This document shows positions 46,547 through 64,000 of a stretch of DNA of 64,000 bases, in pieces. The notes beneath the pieces are model-generated. The model was not told where the DNA came from. It ran no database searches and was given only the letters and a program-made list of their open reading frames with translations. A program made the position numbers and the translations under genes. Source of the DNA: Ailanthus altissimus (Eukaryota; Streptophyta; Magnoliopsida; Sapindales; Simaroubaceae); assembly GCA_946807835.1 (NCBI GenBank), contig OX327702.1, positions 3,348,001 through 3,412,000 of the forward strand, in the 5' to 3' direction. Within the stretch, counting starts at the first letter, position 1, and every line of letters starts with the position of its first letter.

Positions 46547-47498
46547 TGTTGAAAAATTGGTGATTCAATAATTTTGAGTGGATAAGAATTGAGATGAATA
46601 TCAAAGTGAAGAGTCACAAGAAGTCTAGAATGAGTGGAACACATATAGAGAAGTTTAGGATGTGTGGGACACGAAGAGAGAAGTAAAACGGGGCTTGAAG
46701 ACGCGAAGGAAACTAAAAAATCTCGAGGGAGCTTACAGCGCCACGGCGCCCAGGGCTGAGCGCCGCAATGCCCAGACGCATCAGGATGTCCATTTTGGTT
46801 CGGAATTTCAAGTTTTGGAAAGTTTTGGACTTCCAAAACAAGTTGACTCTTACTCTAATAAGGAATAGGGTTTGTAGGCACGAAATACACCATATATAAA
46901 TACTTATAAACCCTTATTTAAGATTAAGCATCTAAGGTTTCAAGATGTAACCATAAGAGAGAATAGAAGAGTTAGGTAGGCACTAAGTGCGTGGTGCACT
47001 AGGGTGTAACCTTTGGGGGTATTTTCTTCTTTAGGTTCTTTGAGTGAATAAAAGAGAAACACCATAGATTCTTTTGGCTTAGATGCTCGGGCTATTCTTG
47101 TGTTCCTTGTAAAAATCTCTTATGAGGAGATACTGAGAGGTCTTAGGGAGTCATAATGATCAAGGGTAGATGTTTAAAGGTCTCTATTGGAGATACTAAG
47201 GAGTCTTGTGGGATCATTGATGATGTAGGAAAATACTTAGTGATCTATTTCAATAGTAAGAAGCTGGATCATGGATCCTCCGTGGACGTAGGCAATTTGG
47301 GCCGAACCACATATATCTTGTATCTTGTGATTGGTTTATTTTCTTTATCTTTATTGGTGTGTTAATCTTATGTGTTTTTTCTTATAATGTGAGTTATGGT
47401 TTTTCGCTGCGCATAGAGTAAAAATGGGTATCACGGTTGTAGCTTAGTTGATGCCATTGGGGTATCCAATTGAAGTGCATGGCGTGATATCCACAACA
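46547..47498 (+). repeat. 5' LTR of the non-autonomous element
   Basis: TGTTGAAAAATTGG to CCACAACA. It has a TATA-like CATATATAAATAC near 46892 and a GC-rich patch at about 46735-46790 (CAGCGCCACGGCGCCCAGGG). A 69-residue open frame at 47156 (MIKGRCLKVSIGDTKES...) recurs in the other LTR, reflecting LTR identity and not a proven gene. Confidence 0.87.
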
Positions 47499-48681
47499 AA
47501 CTGGTATCAAAGCTAGGTTGAAGCTACAAACTGGTATCAGAATGTAAGTTGAAGCTACTAACTGCTATCAGAGCGTATGTTGAAGTACAAATTGAAATCA
47601 AAGCATGGGTTGAAGTCTCGATTGCAGAGCATAGGCAGTAGTGTCAGATTGCAGAGTAAAAGATTGTCAGCCATAGGGACTCACAAATATAAGAGAAGAA
47701 TAATAGGGAAGATGATTATCTGAAAGAGGAAAAGATGATGGTCTTACTGGAGAGTTTTGAAGTAGAGATCAGTCTTGAAGAATACTACTAAGAAGATGGC
47801 GTCATCTAGGTCCTAGTTAGAAGAATTATTCAGATTAGACACAAAATAAATATGGTAAAAGAAGAATAATCAAGATTGAAGGGCAGATCCAAAAGGTGTC
47901 TAGGGCACTCAAAGGGATAGTCCTAAGAAGAAGATAGAGATAGAAGGAATGTGGATTTACAAGTCTGTTGGATGACTAGGTAAAGACCTTGATTGCATGA
48001 GAGCTTCTGGAGGAATCAGTGTCTGATGAATGAACTATTTTTGGGATCTAGGGTAGTGTTTTTATATGAGTCATGGAGAATTGTTATTTACCAATTGGAG
48101 TAATATGACTTATGGTAAGTCATAGGGGATTGGTAGGATAAGATTGAGACTACATAGTGAAAAAGACAATGGAGGAATTAGGTATGAGATTTCATTCTTT
48201 ATCTCATGAAGACTTAGAGGACTCGGGACTGCTAGATCGAAATAAAGAGATTCATGGAAGGCATACAGAAGGAACAGTAAGAAAAAGGATCAAGGGAGTG
48301 ATAAAGCACAGAAGGAGGCTATGTGCTTGTAGAAAAGTGCTTAGAATAGGATCAACATAGGGTTGATTTGAAACAGACCATAAAGCAACTTTTGATATAT
48401 CACTTTGTGACAGGGGTCGAAAGAGAATGTGTGGGAAGAGTAGCAATAGCGAGAATGAATTTTCACCTTTAAGGGTTATGGTCATGGTGTCTTCGAGACA
48501 TAGAAGATCATAACATTGAACTACTCTAGACATCAGCATTCAGAAATCTTTGGAGACCGTAGTCGCAAGAGCCTTAATTAAGTCGGGGACTTGACTTATA
48601 GACTATGCTAGTGAGCATTGGTCAAGGATGGGTGACGGTGATTAGCTTTATGAGAAGAGATTTTGAATCAAAGAGGGAATT

Positions 48682-49682
48682 TGTTGGAAAATTGGTGATT
48701 CAAAAATCTTGGTTGGACAAGAATTGAGATGAATACCAAAGTGAAGAGTCACAAGAAGTCTAGAACGAGTGGGACAAGAAGAGGGAAGTAAAACGGGACT
48801 TGAAGACGCGAAGGAAACGAAGAAATTGCGAGGGAGCTTTCAGCGCCGTGGTGCCCAGGGCTGAGCGCCGCGGCACTTAACACAAAAGACCAGCGCCGCG
48901 ACGATGAGCGCGAGAAGGGCCAGCGCTGCAGCGCCCAGGGACGAGCGCCACAACTCCAAAACTCGTCAGAATGTCCGTTGTGGTTCAAGATTTCGAGTTT
49001 TGGGAAGTTTTTGACTTCCAAAACAAGTGGACTCTTACTCCAACAAGGAATAGGGTTTGTAGGCACGAAATACACCCTATATAAACACTTGTAAACTCTC
49101 ATTTAAAATTAAGCATCTAAAGTTTCAAGATATAACCATAAGAGATAATAGAGGAGCTAGGTAGGCACTAAGTGCGTAGTGCACTACGGTGTAACCTTTG
49201 GAGGTGTTTTCTTCTTTAGGTTCTTTGAGTGAATAAAAGAGAAACACCATAGATCATTTTGACTTAGATGCTCGGGCTATTCTTGTGTTCCTTGTAAAAA
49301 TCTCTTATGAGGAGATACTGAGAGGTCTTAGGGAGTCATAATGATCAAGGGTAGATGCTTAGAGGTCTCTATTGGAGATACTAAGGAGTCTTGTGAGATC
49401 ATTGATTATATAAGAAAATACTTAATGATCTATTTCAATAGTAAGAAGCTGGATCATGGATTCTTCGTGGACGTAGGCAATTTGGGCCAAACCACGTATA
49501 TCTTGTGTTTTGTGATTGGTTTATTTTCTTTATCTTTATTAGTATGTTAATTTATGTGTTCTTACTTATGGTGTGAGTTATGATTTTTCGCTGCGCATAG
49601 AATAAAAGAAAGTATCAAAATTGTGATTTAATTAATGTCATTAAAGTGTCCAATTAAAATACATGACGTGATATCTAAAATA
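48682..49682 (+). repeat. 3' LTR of the non-autonomous element
   Basis: TGTTGGAAAATTGG to about ATCTAAAATA. The GC-rich patch here (about 48838-48955) is roughly twice as long as in the 5' LTR and contains repeated 'cagcgc' and 'gagcgcc' motifs. Confidence 0.87.
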
Positions 49683-52600
49683 AAAAAAATAGAAAATAAC
49701 AAATAATTACTTCAAACACTAAAAACGAAAAATGATCCATGTATCCTAGTGACCATTAGATAGGTTCCTTTTTGATAGCTGATTGTTCTCCGTTTGTTTA
49801 ATTTTTTTTCACATAATTGATAATGTTATTTACTTGTGTTTCTTCGTCTAAATCTACCTTCACAATATTATCAGCACTATTATATGTTAAGAAGAACTTG
49901 ATCCCAATTTAACTAATTTGTACGACATTTGAAAAAAAATGTTAGAAGCTTGGCTTGGTGTAAAGCAATATGGCAAGCACATGCAAGCATTAATGCCTAA
50001 AAGCAAAATGGCTCGTGCATTTACATCTTTGATATAAAAAAGAAAAGAGAAAAAAAAAAATTGATGACCCAAATGCATGATTTAACTTATACGTAAATGA
50101 AAAGAATGTGAAAATTAAAATAAAAAATCATCTTGAATTTTCCCTACAATCTTAAGAAAAAAGCTTCAAGTTTTTTTGTCCCTTCAAAAGGTTGATCATA
50201 ACGTGGTAATAATTTCTACTGCTTTAACAAAAACAGCATGATCGATTCAACCTTAAAAGATCCTCAAAGTCTTTGAAGGACTTTTGGCTTTGATATGATC
50301 TTTTGTTCAAAGTGTTGTTTCCATATTTATGAAGTAAGTGGGGGCTATTTCTCTTGTTCTTCTTGCTATTGGGTTGCATTTAATTATTATTACTTGTGGG
50401 TGAAAAATTAAAAAAGACCAAAAGGATCCATCATAATAATTGTTTGCTCAAATTTTACCAAACACATGCATTCCATTTTCTATCCAGATCCTCAAAATCT
50501 GACCACTCAATCATTATCCTCTTACGGTTAAGAAATTAATCCTCTTTTTAGGATATCAAAGCTAACATTTAAGTGCTAAAATATTATGCAATTTGATGCA
50601 CATTTAATTGGGGGAACCGCTGCAAAGCCTGTCTAAAGTTTCTACTTGTTTGTACTATGTAGAGAGTAAAATTAAATCTTTTTGTAAAAATAAATCTCTT
50701 TATTAAAAAATATTAATTTTTATTTTATTTTTACTCAAATTTAAGTGATTGAAGATATTTTCCGTATTCACGATTAACTAAGCTATACCCGTAAGGTAAA
50801 ATTAAACATTTTGTTTATTAACGATTTTATTAGTTATAATTTTTTTTTTTTTTTTTGCAAATCAAAATTTTATGTTGCACTATTAAAATGTTATTAATTA
50901 TGCTATTAGGTTCCACGTATTATTAGTGATAAAGGAGAGGAGAATTCAAAAATTAAAACTTCAAAAAAAGAAAAATGCATTTATTTATTATTTGAATATT
51001 TACTTTCACATATATATATATATTTAATATAAAAAGGAGGAATTCTAACTTAAAATTTATAAATAAAAGAATAGCAAGGGTCTGCCGCATATTATCTTAA
51101 TGACCCTGTCTTTTTCAATAAATCTTACTATTCCCAAAGAGGTTCCTCGGCTTTATCTTCTCTAGCTGCAGATCTTGGAAAGCCAATATATTACCATCCA
51201 ATTCTCCAAAAGTTTTAACATGTTATACGATAACAAATTGTTTTATATCAACAACCCACTCTAGCAATAATCAATGTCATTTTTGTAATTGAAAGTTATG
51301 CGAAGAATCCTGGTAAAATCGCCGAGAGGAAGTTGTTACTTGCATTATATTGGAATTAGTAATGGGTTATATGTGTGAAGCTTCTCGATTTGAAATTTTA
51401 AAATAATTATTTTTTTTATTTTGATTGTTTTTCAAATTTTTTAAAAAAGTACCTTCTTTTTATAAAAAAAAAAATTCTGACACTTATATTAGTATTTGAT
51501 CAAAAAGAATGTTAACGTGTGAAAAATATTTTCAATGCTCAAATTAGTATTTAATCAAAAAGATAGATATTAATGTGTGAGAAATATTTTAAAAACAAAT
51601 AAGAGTGTGATGAATGAATTGTATATAAGTGTGGAGTGTAGAATATAGAATGTATATCTAAATAATGAATTTAATAATAAATTATTGAATGAATAATGAA
51701 TTAAGATAATATGCTTATTTATAGTATATATATATATATATCTTAATCCATGTCAAATGCATGAATTTAAATTAAAGTGTGATTTAATTAAGCTATAGTT
51801 AATTAAAAATTATAATAAATTTCAAATAAAAAAGAATGATTTAAGTGAAATTTCTTTATTTGTGAATTTTTTTTTTAATGCAAATAGTTAATTAAATTTT
51901 AAATAGGATTTGAATTTTAAGTTTGGATTATGTGTGAAGCATTGGACCTATAAATAATGGGCCCAACAATGTGATTATATAATAAGATAAAGAAAAAAGC
52001 TAAAATAAGATACTTAGTGCATATTTAATTGAATTTTTCTATTGATCGGAAGAATTTTGTTAATGTTACAAATTCTTTTCAAATCTTTTGATGACGTTTG
52101 TTTGAAATTGAAAAAGAATTTTTAAAGATTAAAAAAATATTTTACCTCTACTTACAATAATTCAAAATTTAAGTTTTTAGGAGTAGAACTTTTTGTGTTT
52201 TTTTAAAATATTTATGTATTAACATATATACCATACTAATATTTTCTTAATTGTATAACATGTCTTTAATAAAAATAAACCTTATTCAACTAATATATTT
52301 TTATCATTTTGTTAAAAGCTATCATATCTCTATATCTTTGCAACCATCACTTTCTTACAAGGTTCTGCCAAAATTATTTTTTGGTCATAAGTATGTAGTA
52401 TTTTATTTTTATTTTTATACTAAATATAATAATTTGTTTAATTTTTAAATTGTAATGTATTAATTTTACTTGAATTCTTATACATTTGTATTTATTTATG
52501 TTTAAAATTATAATAATTTTAGCTATTATTTCACAATGATTCCAAATTAAATTTTAGCACAAATCACTTTTGCCTTGTCTATAAAAATGTATTAGTAAAT

Positions 52601-52916
52601 TTTGAAGATTAAATTACAAATTTTATTTAATGTAAAAATGATTGAATTGTAGAATATTTTAATATAAAATTTATTAAGTGTCTTTTTTTTAATAATTTAA
52701 TAACAGATAAATATTTTTAATGATATGTAATCGAATGATCTATTATTTTTAAAAATTTAATTCACTACTAGGTAATTAATTTTTATTTTTAAAAAATTTA
52801 CTTTCAAATACTTTATTTAAAATTTTTTACCAAATTAGTTCTTAATAATATGGTGTGACAGAAGATGTTATGCATTACGAAGTAATACATTCTAATACTT
52901 GCAAGACTTCAAAACT

Positions 52917-52956
52917 TATATATATATATATATAACTTATATATATATATATATAT
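52917..52956. repeat. Paired (TA)n microsatellites
   Basis: Two TA runs separated by 'acttat'. Confidence 0.9.
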
Positions 52957-53153
52957 GCTAAAACCAAATTCCATTCAAGAGAATAATTATTGTCACTTTA
53001 TTACTTTAAAAAAACAAAATAATTAAAACAAAAAAAAAAAGAACTGAGTCTTTGACTTTAAGTCAAACTGGACCGGAACTTGCTTTGCTAGTCCAAATTA
53101 TAAGCAGCTCTCACTCACTTACGACTTATTATTTACAATGATGCGGCTGCTTT

Positions 53154-53174
53154 AATAATAATAATAATAATAAT
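53154..53174. repeat. (ATA)n microsatellite
   Basis: Seven uninterrupted ATA/TAA units, about 1.6 kb upstream of the CPK13 start. Confidence 0.9.
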
Positions 53175-54547
53175 CAAGTTCTTATTAATAAAAAATGCAA
53201 CGCAAAGCAAATCAATAGAAAGACTAAAGAAAGAGAGACGGTTGTTAGAGAGTCATATGAGACCCACTTGGCGTGTAATGTAATGCAAACGCTAGCTAAC
53301 TGTTGAAAGACAGACACCTGAACTTAGTCTTCGCTCCTTCCAAATTAAAGACGCAATAATCCGCATCTTTCCCCACTCTTTTGTTTTCTTTATTCCAATT
53401 ATATTCCCCACTTCCTGCACTTTGCCCTCCACCCCCTCTAAAGTGTGTTAAGCTCAAAATCTTGATATTTTCTTATTATTTCTCTCAAACCCCCCTGTTT
53501 TTTTTTTTTGCTATATTTATTTCTTTTAGAGTATTATTCAGAGATAACATTTATAATCTTTTTTCATTTATGTAAATATACTAATATAACTTTAAACTAT
53601 TTAAATAAGATCTCGTTTATTTGTAAAAAACACTTGTCTTAGAAGAAAATATTTCCATAATATAACTTTTATTTTTAAATAATAATAATAGAATAAAATA
53701 ATATTCAAAAATAACTTGGAGGTGAACAGTGATATGACAATAATAACTGTTTATAACACTAATAAATTGAATTGTCATGACACAATACAAACAGCATCTA
53801 ATATTAACTAACATATTTTTAAAAAAAAAATTATGCATGGTAATAAGCATTCAATGTTCTTCCTTTATATATATATATATATATTTTTTTTAATGAAAGT
53901 ATGCATAAAAAGTAAAACTTTTTGTTTATTAAAATTTTAAAGCTTTCCTAATTTCGTATTAGGTGGTGAGTAAAAGAAGAGAGAAGTTGTTGTTCTAAAA
54001 TATATATTTGTAAAACCTCAGGGGCCTGATAATAAACCAATTTTTTTAATCTGACATCTTAATCATTCTGTTCGTCTCTAGCTGGCGTATCAACACTGTT
54101 ACCCCCTTAGGTTTACATAAATTACATTTGATGATACTTTAGTTTTAATTATACTTTCGTGCGAAAACATTTTCACTCTTTAAAAATATTTTAGTTATTT
54201 ATGTCAGAAAAAAATAATTTTAAAGATATTTTTATTTTTTAAATTAAGTAGAAGAGTGATAGTATAATTAAATTTAAAATTATCATCAAAGTCTAATTTA
54301 TATAAACGTTAGGGGTAACAATATTAAAATCCCTCTCTAGGTGTTCGTTAAAATACCGACGAGAAGCCCCAAATAAAAAAATAATACTAATAATAAAAAA
54401 ATATTTACAAAATCCAACAAATAAACCCCCTCTTATTATCTTGATTAAACCCCCCTCCTCTCCGCATTGTTCACGTCCCGTTCCGACCGTTCAACCTTCT
54501 CGATTAGCCGACAACGTTCACAGACCCAAAGAAGAAGATAAATAAAG

Positions 54548-54555
54548 TATATAAA
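54548..54555 (+). promoter_or_regulatory. Candidate TATA box of CPK13
   Basis: TATATAAA, 240 bp before the start codon. Transcription would start near 54580 and give a 5' UTR of about 200 nt. Confidence 0.45.
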
Positions 54556-54699
54556 TTAAAAAAAAAGTGAAAAACAAAAACACTGTAATTTACAAAAATA
54601 TCAATAGTTTCAACTCACTGGCTCACTCTCTTCAAAAAGCATCACTTCCCACACCGTACATAACAACACCCTCACTACTGCCAATCCCCTATCAGTATA

Positions 54700-54726
54700 A
54701 TGTCAAATGAAACCCTAATCAACTGA
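54700..54726 (+). promoter_or_regulatory. Short upstream open reading frame in the CPK13 leader
   Basis: ATG at 54700 opens an 8-codon frame ending TGA at 54724-54726, 61 bp before the CPK13 ATG. If the leader begins near 54580 it is transcribed and could lower translation of the kinase. The A at -3 is absent, so its start context looks moderate. Confidence 0.4.
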
Positions 54727-54787
54727 AATTTAGTTAGGTTTTTACTTGCTAGATCCGTAAAAGAATCAGCATCGTTACTGTTAGGCG

Positions 54788-59584
<4,797 letters not shown>

Positions 59585-60594
59585 CATCATGCATGTATTC
59601 CAAAACTGGCGGTCACTTGTCCACTCAAGTTCAGGATCGTTCCCCGTTACATCTTGGACTTTCTTCCTTTGATGATAATTTATTGGGGCCCCTGATAAAA
59701 TGACTCCTTTTCCTTGGTGGTTTACGAGAATCATGGAGGGCGAGAGTGTGCCTTGTTTGTCTCTGCAAGTACTTAATTGTGTAAAAGACGGACCTTGCAG
59801 CTGTGATACCCCATGTATGATTCTGCCCTTCTTTACCACTTCGACCTTTCTGGTCATTGTTACTGGTTGACGGTGTGGGACTCACGAACAATGTAGTCTA
59901 GTATATTCTTGTCACATGAAAAGAAATTGTTCATGCAGTGTATGTGCACGCGCTCTGGGCTTCAAATCTGGCGCGCAGCACATGTACCAACGTTCCGGGT
60001 GTAGTAAAATATCATTAGATGGTTGTGAAATGTATCTTAACCTTTAGTCACGAGTTCAAATTTGGTTCTCTTTTTAAACTATACGAGTTTACTTCAAAAT
60101 GACCGAGCTGTATGTAAAATACTAGGATCATTTTGATAATATTAATCAGAATATGTATGGCCGGGCCTTTGGTCATGGGCGTAGCCTGTGTTTGCTTAGG
60201 TTAAGCTGAAGGCTTAAAAGTTTGAAAGGGCCCGGCCTTTATTAGGCCTTGAAACCTGGTGAGGCTTCCACTTGTTGAAGTTAGGTGCTGTGAGTCATGT
60301 CCGTGTAGAGTTCCAATTTCCATTTTAGTTCATGTTCCCCAAGAATGCCCATGTGGAGTTAATACAAGCCCACGATGATCGATGATCACAATCATCTCAA
60401 CATATAAGCAGTAAAGATGAGCCTGAACTATGCTCATACTCAATTGCCTAAATTTCTCACATGTTTGTATCATTGAAGCCCAGAAAATGGCTCCACCTCC
60501 AATGATAAAAATCCAACCAGATATGGGTTTATCATCATTAACACTAATAATCCGATTAGCATTTGAGCATCATTACCGGAAAAGTAGAATAAAA
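59585..60594. other. CPK13 3' UTR and downstream intergenic DNA
   Basis: The first few hundred bases are of gene-like composition and are likely 3' UTR; no clear AATAAA signal was seen. Further right is intergenic DNA with no feature supported. Confidence 0.45.
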
Positions 60595-60912
60595 TCAATG
60601 TAAATTAATAGTTCTTTTAAGATAATTAAGAATTCTACCAATTGGATTGTAATGAATTTTACTAGGACTGTTTATATAGCTTAAAAGTTTACATAGTTTA
60701 CATACTTCAAATGCTACATCTGACTTTGTACAATGCATAACATACAACAAGCTACCTTTTGCACTTGTAGGCTCAAGTTTTGTAATTGATATGCCAAAAT
60801 TCTCAAGTATTTTAATGCTTGAATCATAAGGAATACTTGCCTCTTTTATTTTTAAATACCTAAGTAATGTATTTACATGATCAATGCTTGTCAAGCCATC
60901 TCCTGGGGACAA
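60595..60912 (-). pseudogene. Ty1-copia fragment, RT-to-RNase H linker region
   Basis: A 105-residue open frame reads PYDSSIKILENFGISITKLE, then SAKGSLLYVMHCTKSDVAFEV and HYNPIGRILNYLKRTINL. This is the conserved copia segment just after the reverse transcriptase ('x-x-G-S-L-x-Y-A-M-x-C-T-R-P-D-I-A-x-A-V ... L-x-Y-L-K-R-T'). No LTRs or other domains were found nearby, so it is an isolated fragment. Confidence 0.85.
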
Positions 60913-63900
60913 GACAACCTTTACGGTGTATTTGCTAAGAGACTTTTTATTTTACAGCTAGTGTACTACCATACCATATATCAATTTTTTTTATTATATG
61001 TTCTAAGTTCTTGAAGTTTTTAATAATTGAAGTTCCTAGTTTTGGAACTTAAAAATATTACTTCGTGATTCTCTAACTCTTTGGATCTAGAGCATTATTT
61101 TTGTCTTTTCCTAACTCTTTAATCTCTCTTCGAAGAACAAGACTGTCCTTTTATAAAAGAAAATATGTTGATGTTCAAGTCAGTCTTTGATTGAAAAAAA
61201 AGTGTTATGTATATTGAGAGTGTTTTTAGGGCTAGTAAGAGAATAATAGGATGCTATCAAAGAATGCCTCTTAAGGCTTGAGAATAATGAGAATGAATTG
61301 AATTGTATTAACTATGCAAAATAATATCTTTATACAGTGATGAACCAAATTTGAGATATGATTTGTCTGTGTAAATGGCATGCATAATACAATGTATCAT
61401 GAAGAAATAATATCAAATTTGGACTCAAAATTATATTTGAATTCAAGAATTCTAATTAAAAAAAAAAAGAATCACGTTTAAAACTTGTTTCCTCATTTTT
61501 GCATATTTCCTTATTTATTAACGAAATACTTGCATATTAATGGGTTGTGTTTTACTTGTTCATGAGTTTAAAAAACTCAAAGGTAAACCTTTTGATGTCA
61601 TTGGGCTACTTGCCAAGATATGTCAGGTTCAATTTTATTTTGTTTAAGCTAATATCCTTTTAAAAAGGCCTATTATTTACCTTAAGTGGTGCGTGTTGGT
61701 TGAGCCAATTTAATAATTAGCCCAATAAATAGCCTTCCCCACCCTCTCATCCTTTAACACTAAAAAAAAAATGTAAAGGCAAGAGTTTATCTGTTACATA
61801 TAACGCGTGCAAGTCTCACTTTTTTACTATTTAACTAGTGACTACCATGTGCCTAATTCAAAGTTCTGTATTCTTTAAAAGACTTATTTCAAAATTGAGA
61901 AATGTTTAATTATGGTGATGTTTCTATGTTTCTAGGCAAACGCGTAGCCTCGAACAAGAGGCAGTTGCCCTAATTTTTGAATATAAAATAAAGGTTAAAT
62001 TTTATTCTCCCCGTCATCTATAAAATCAAAGCTTTTTCACTATTGCCTTTTCCTTTCTTCTTTTTTTTTTCCCCAAAAAACCTTCATCCAATTTCTTAGA
62101 AATCTATGTCATTCAAGAATGGTCCAAAGTGTGAGTTCCATCCCCATTGATGAACTGAAAACAACCTACGCCTAAGGGTATAAAAATTAGGGTTCTCCCT
62201 CGTAAAGATCCTTATAGAGAACCCATAACTATAAAGCCAAAAGAACTTCCCTTGTTCAGGAAGCACCTAAAGTGTTTTATATTTTTTATCCCCCTTATCA
62301 TCCTAGAGTTTCTTTATGTTACGAATCTGTCCTCTCTCCAAATCCATTTCAATATGTTCTATTTACTTCAAGGCGTGGTTATCATGAATCATATGATGAA
62401 TCTTGCTTGTTGCTTAACTCTATATGATGTCTTTTTCACTTATAACTTAATCTATCCCAAGCAAAACTACTTCTAGCAATCGAAGGAAGGAAAGAAATGT
62501 TTTGAAGAATTTGAGAGAAAACGGGCTAGTTTTAAAGAGAGTGCGATAGTCATCAGTGGTGATTGAAAGCAACCATGGCTTCTCTATGAAGTAAACACCT
62601 CATTTAGTTTTTATAATTGGAAGACAACTATTTGTTTCCATTCTATATTAGGAAGGAAAAGGTTCCTTCAAAAATTATTTTAAAAGGATCCGATTAAACA
62701 TAAGTACCTCAATACCCTCTGAAATGTTGTGGAAGTATTCAAAGCTGAAAAGGGTGCAACATTTCCTATGTGCTATCACAAGAGAGAAGGATTTATGGAT
62801 GTTGAATCCTTTTGATTTGACCATTAAGGTATGTACTGCTCATTTCGACTCGACTAATTGTCATCATCGAGTCTTAAATTGTGAATTATTGCCTTTAGAG
62901 GAACCAATTTTGAACAAAGAACCTTTGTTTGATGAAAATGTATTCACTCATTTCCTATATAATAAATTCTTTTCGAATATCAATAAGTCCTTCAATTCAT
63001 TTCTCCTTATCCATTATTTATTATTAGTTTTATTCACTTTTTTACTTAGTCTAACTTCTTTGTTTATTTTTGAGCAACCACCCTTGTGGACGCATTTGGA
63101 CTTTCTAAAGAAGAAGAAATCCTTGATTATTCTTTTGCTAGTTTAACCTTGATATTGGCAGTTCAGCCATGGTAGAAAGAGAGATTGGTAAAAGTGTCAG
63201 GGATCTAGTATACGTAGATATATGCATGTGCATTAGTGTTCATTGTATAAAATACATATCTTATACATATTTAAAGCAGGGAAATAATTAAAACAACACA
63301 ATAAACACAATAAACAATATATTAATCATATTAATATATTTGAAGGGTTAAAAAATCACCAAAACGTATAACGGTTTACACGTATCATAAGAGTTCGCCT
63401 GAAGACCAACTCATTGGCAGTTTTAATTACCAACTCGGTGAGCTTTATAAGTTAGAACAACAACTCCAAATCCAGCGCTGAGTTTAACTCTTAAACTCTT
63501 GAATTTATTTTTTTCTTGATTAACTCTTTTATTAATAAAATAAATTTCTAATTATTGTAACTGGTAGCCAACAAAATTGAGCAAAAGAATTAATCTCAAC
63601 ACTTAAAATTAAATCAAAATTTGGATCAAATCCATCATTACTCAAAACGTGGCCATCCTTTCTTTGAAACTAAGATTTTTCTTTTTGTTTCAAAGGTTAC
63701 AACCGTAAATGAAAATGAAGCAATTCTCCATTTCTTCATCGTCCATACACATTTCACATACATATATATATATATCTCATTTGATTATAATATTATTATT
63801 ATATATTAAAATAATGATATCTATCCATAAAAGGCAATAATAATAATAAAATAATAAAAATAATATTATATATATAAATGCATAACAATTATCATGTATA

Positions 63901-64000
63901 AATATATATTATAAAATAATATATTTAAATGAGATATTATAATTATTTAATAATTAAATAATCATCGTGTGAAATGATCATTTTACTCCTCATGAATAAT
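60913..64000. other. AT-rich intergenic DNA to the window end
   Basis: An ATG-initiated open frame of 140 codons at 62724-63146 (plus) has a hydrophobic C-terminal half, but no recognised motif and no exon partners; it may be chance or a decayed gene. The last 300 bases are almost pure A/T with TAA/TTA repeats. No RNA gene recognised. Confidence 0.4.

Larger units (their letters stand above)
46547..49682 (+). mobile_element. Non-autonomous LTR retrotransposon with long, GC-patched LTRs
   Basis: LTRs of 952 and 1001 bp enclose 1183 bp. A primer site TGGTATCAAAGC starts three bases after the 5' LTR, and a polypurine tract (AAAGAGGGAATT) touches the 3' LTR, fixing the plus orientation. Both flanks are AAAAA, compatible with a 5-bp duplication but uninformative in A-rich DNA. 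The interior has no recognisable gag, protease, integrase or reverse transcriptase and is full of stops, so the element probably relied on proteins of a relative (LARD/TRIM-like behaviour). The interior opens with several 'aactggtatcaaagc'-like repeats. Confidence 0.85.
49688..54540. other. AT-rich intergenic DNA upstream of CPK13
   Basis: No gene supported. Includes a short direct repeat ('agtatttgatcaaaaagaatg' type, about 51490-51590), two adjacent (TA)n tracts at 52917-52956, an (ATA)n tract at 53154-53174 and another (TA)n near 53866-53882. The last 300 bases are less AT-rich and likely hold the proximal promoter. Confidence 0.45.

Noticed and set aside
47156..47365. 69-codon frame starting MIKGRCLKV, repeated at 49341-49550
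   Set aside because: Both copies are in the LTRs of the non-autonomous element; duplication is explained by LTR identity and no homologous family was recognised.
62724..63146. 140-codon ATG-initiated frame
   Set aside because: No recognisable domain, no intron signals or partner exons, and its second half is AT-driven hydrophobic sequence; kept only as a note in the intergenic entry.

Overview
The window is nuclear DNA of a flowering plant, most likely a eudicot. Protein-coding genes are interrupted by spliceosomal introns, intergenic DNA is very AT-rich with many (TA)n tracts, and retrotransposons carry initiator-Met tRNA primer sites. The two complete genes are recognisable orthologues of Arabidopsis genes: a GT-3-type trihelix transcription factor and CPK13. 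I cannot name the species. Only about 5 kb is intact host gene; much of the rest is layered transposable elements and their remains.

Layout. 1-134: 3' end of a gene entering from the left (probable DUF4378 family). 1075-3978: internally deleted Ty1-copia element (minus). 3979-11690: AT-rich intergenic DNA with a tandem-repeat patch and one doubtful exon. 11697-12700: two-exon GT-3b-like trihelix gene (minus), with its promoter to about 13.8 kb. 13.8-19.68 kb: intergenic, with a 114-bp tandem duplication and a complete 448-bp TRIM retrotransposon (17582-18029) bounded by a perfect 5-bp target duplication. 19681-38175: apparent CACTA (En/Spm) element with matching AAT duplications, a decayed TNP2-like transposase (minus), and nested insertions: a hairpin/SINE-like patch, a Ty3-gypsy tail and a near full-length Ty1-copia element (32486-37447). 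38225-46350: LINE (minus) bounded by a perfect 13-bp target duplication; it contains a second TRIM and an unclassified insertion of about 2.2 kb. 46547-49682: non-autonomous LTR element (plus) with GC-rich patches in its LTRs. 49.7-54.5 kb: AT-rich upstream DNA. 54788-59584: seven-exon CPK13 orthologue (plus, 527 aa). 59.6-64 kb: intergenic with a Ty1-copia fragment.

How it fits together. The two complete genes are not an operon and have no evident functional link beyond both belonging to signalling and regulation; they are separated by about 42 kb of transposon-rich DNA. The most informative content is the insertion order: TRIM and a 2.2-kb element into a LINE; gypsy and copia into a CACTA. 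I found no sign of a new biosynthetic, defence or RNA-guided system. The items closest to undescribed are the 2.2-kb insertion with its G-box palindrome, the non-autonomous LTR family with GC-rich LTR patches, and the hairpin element at 21.5 kb.
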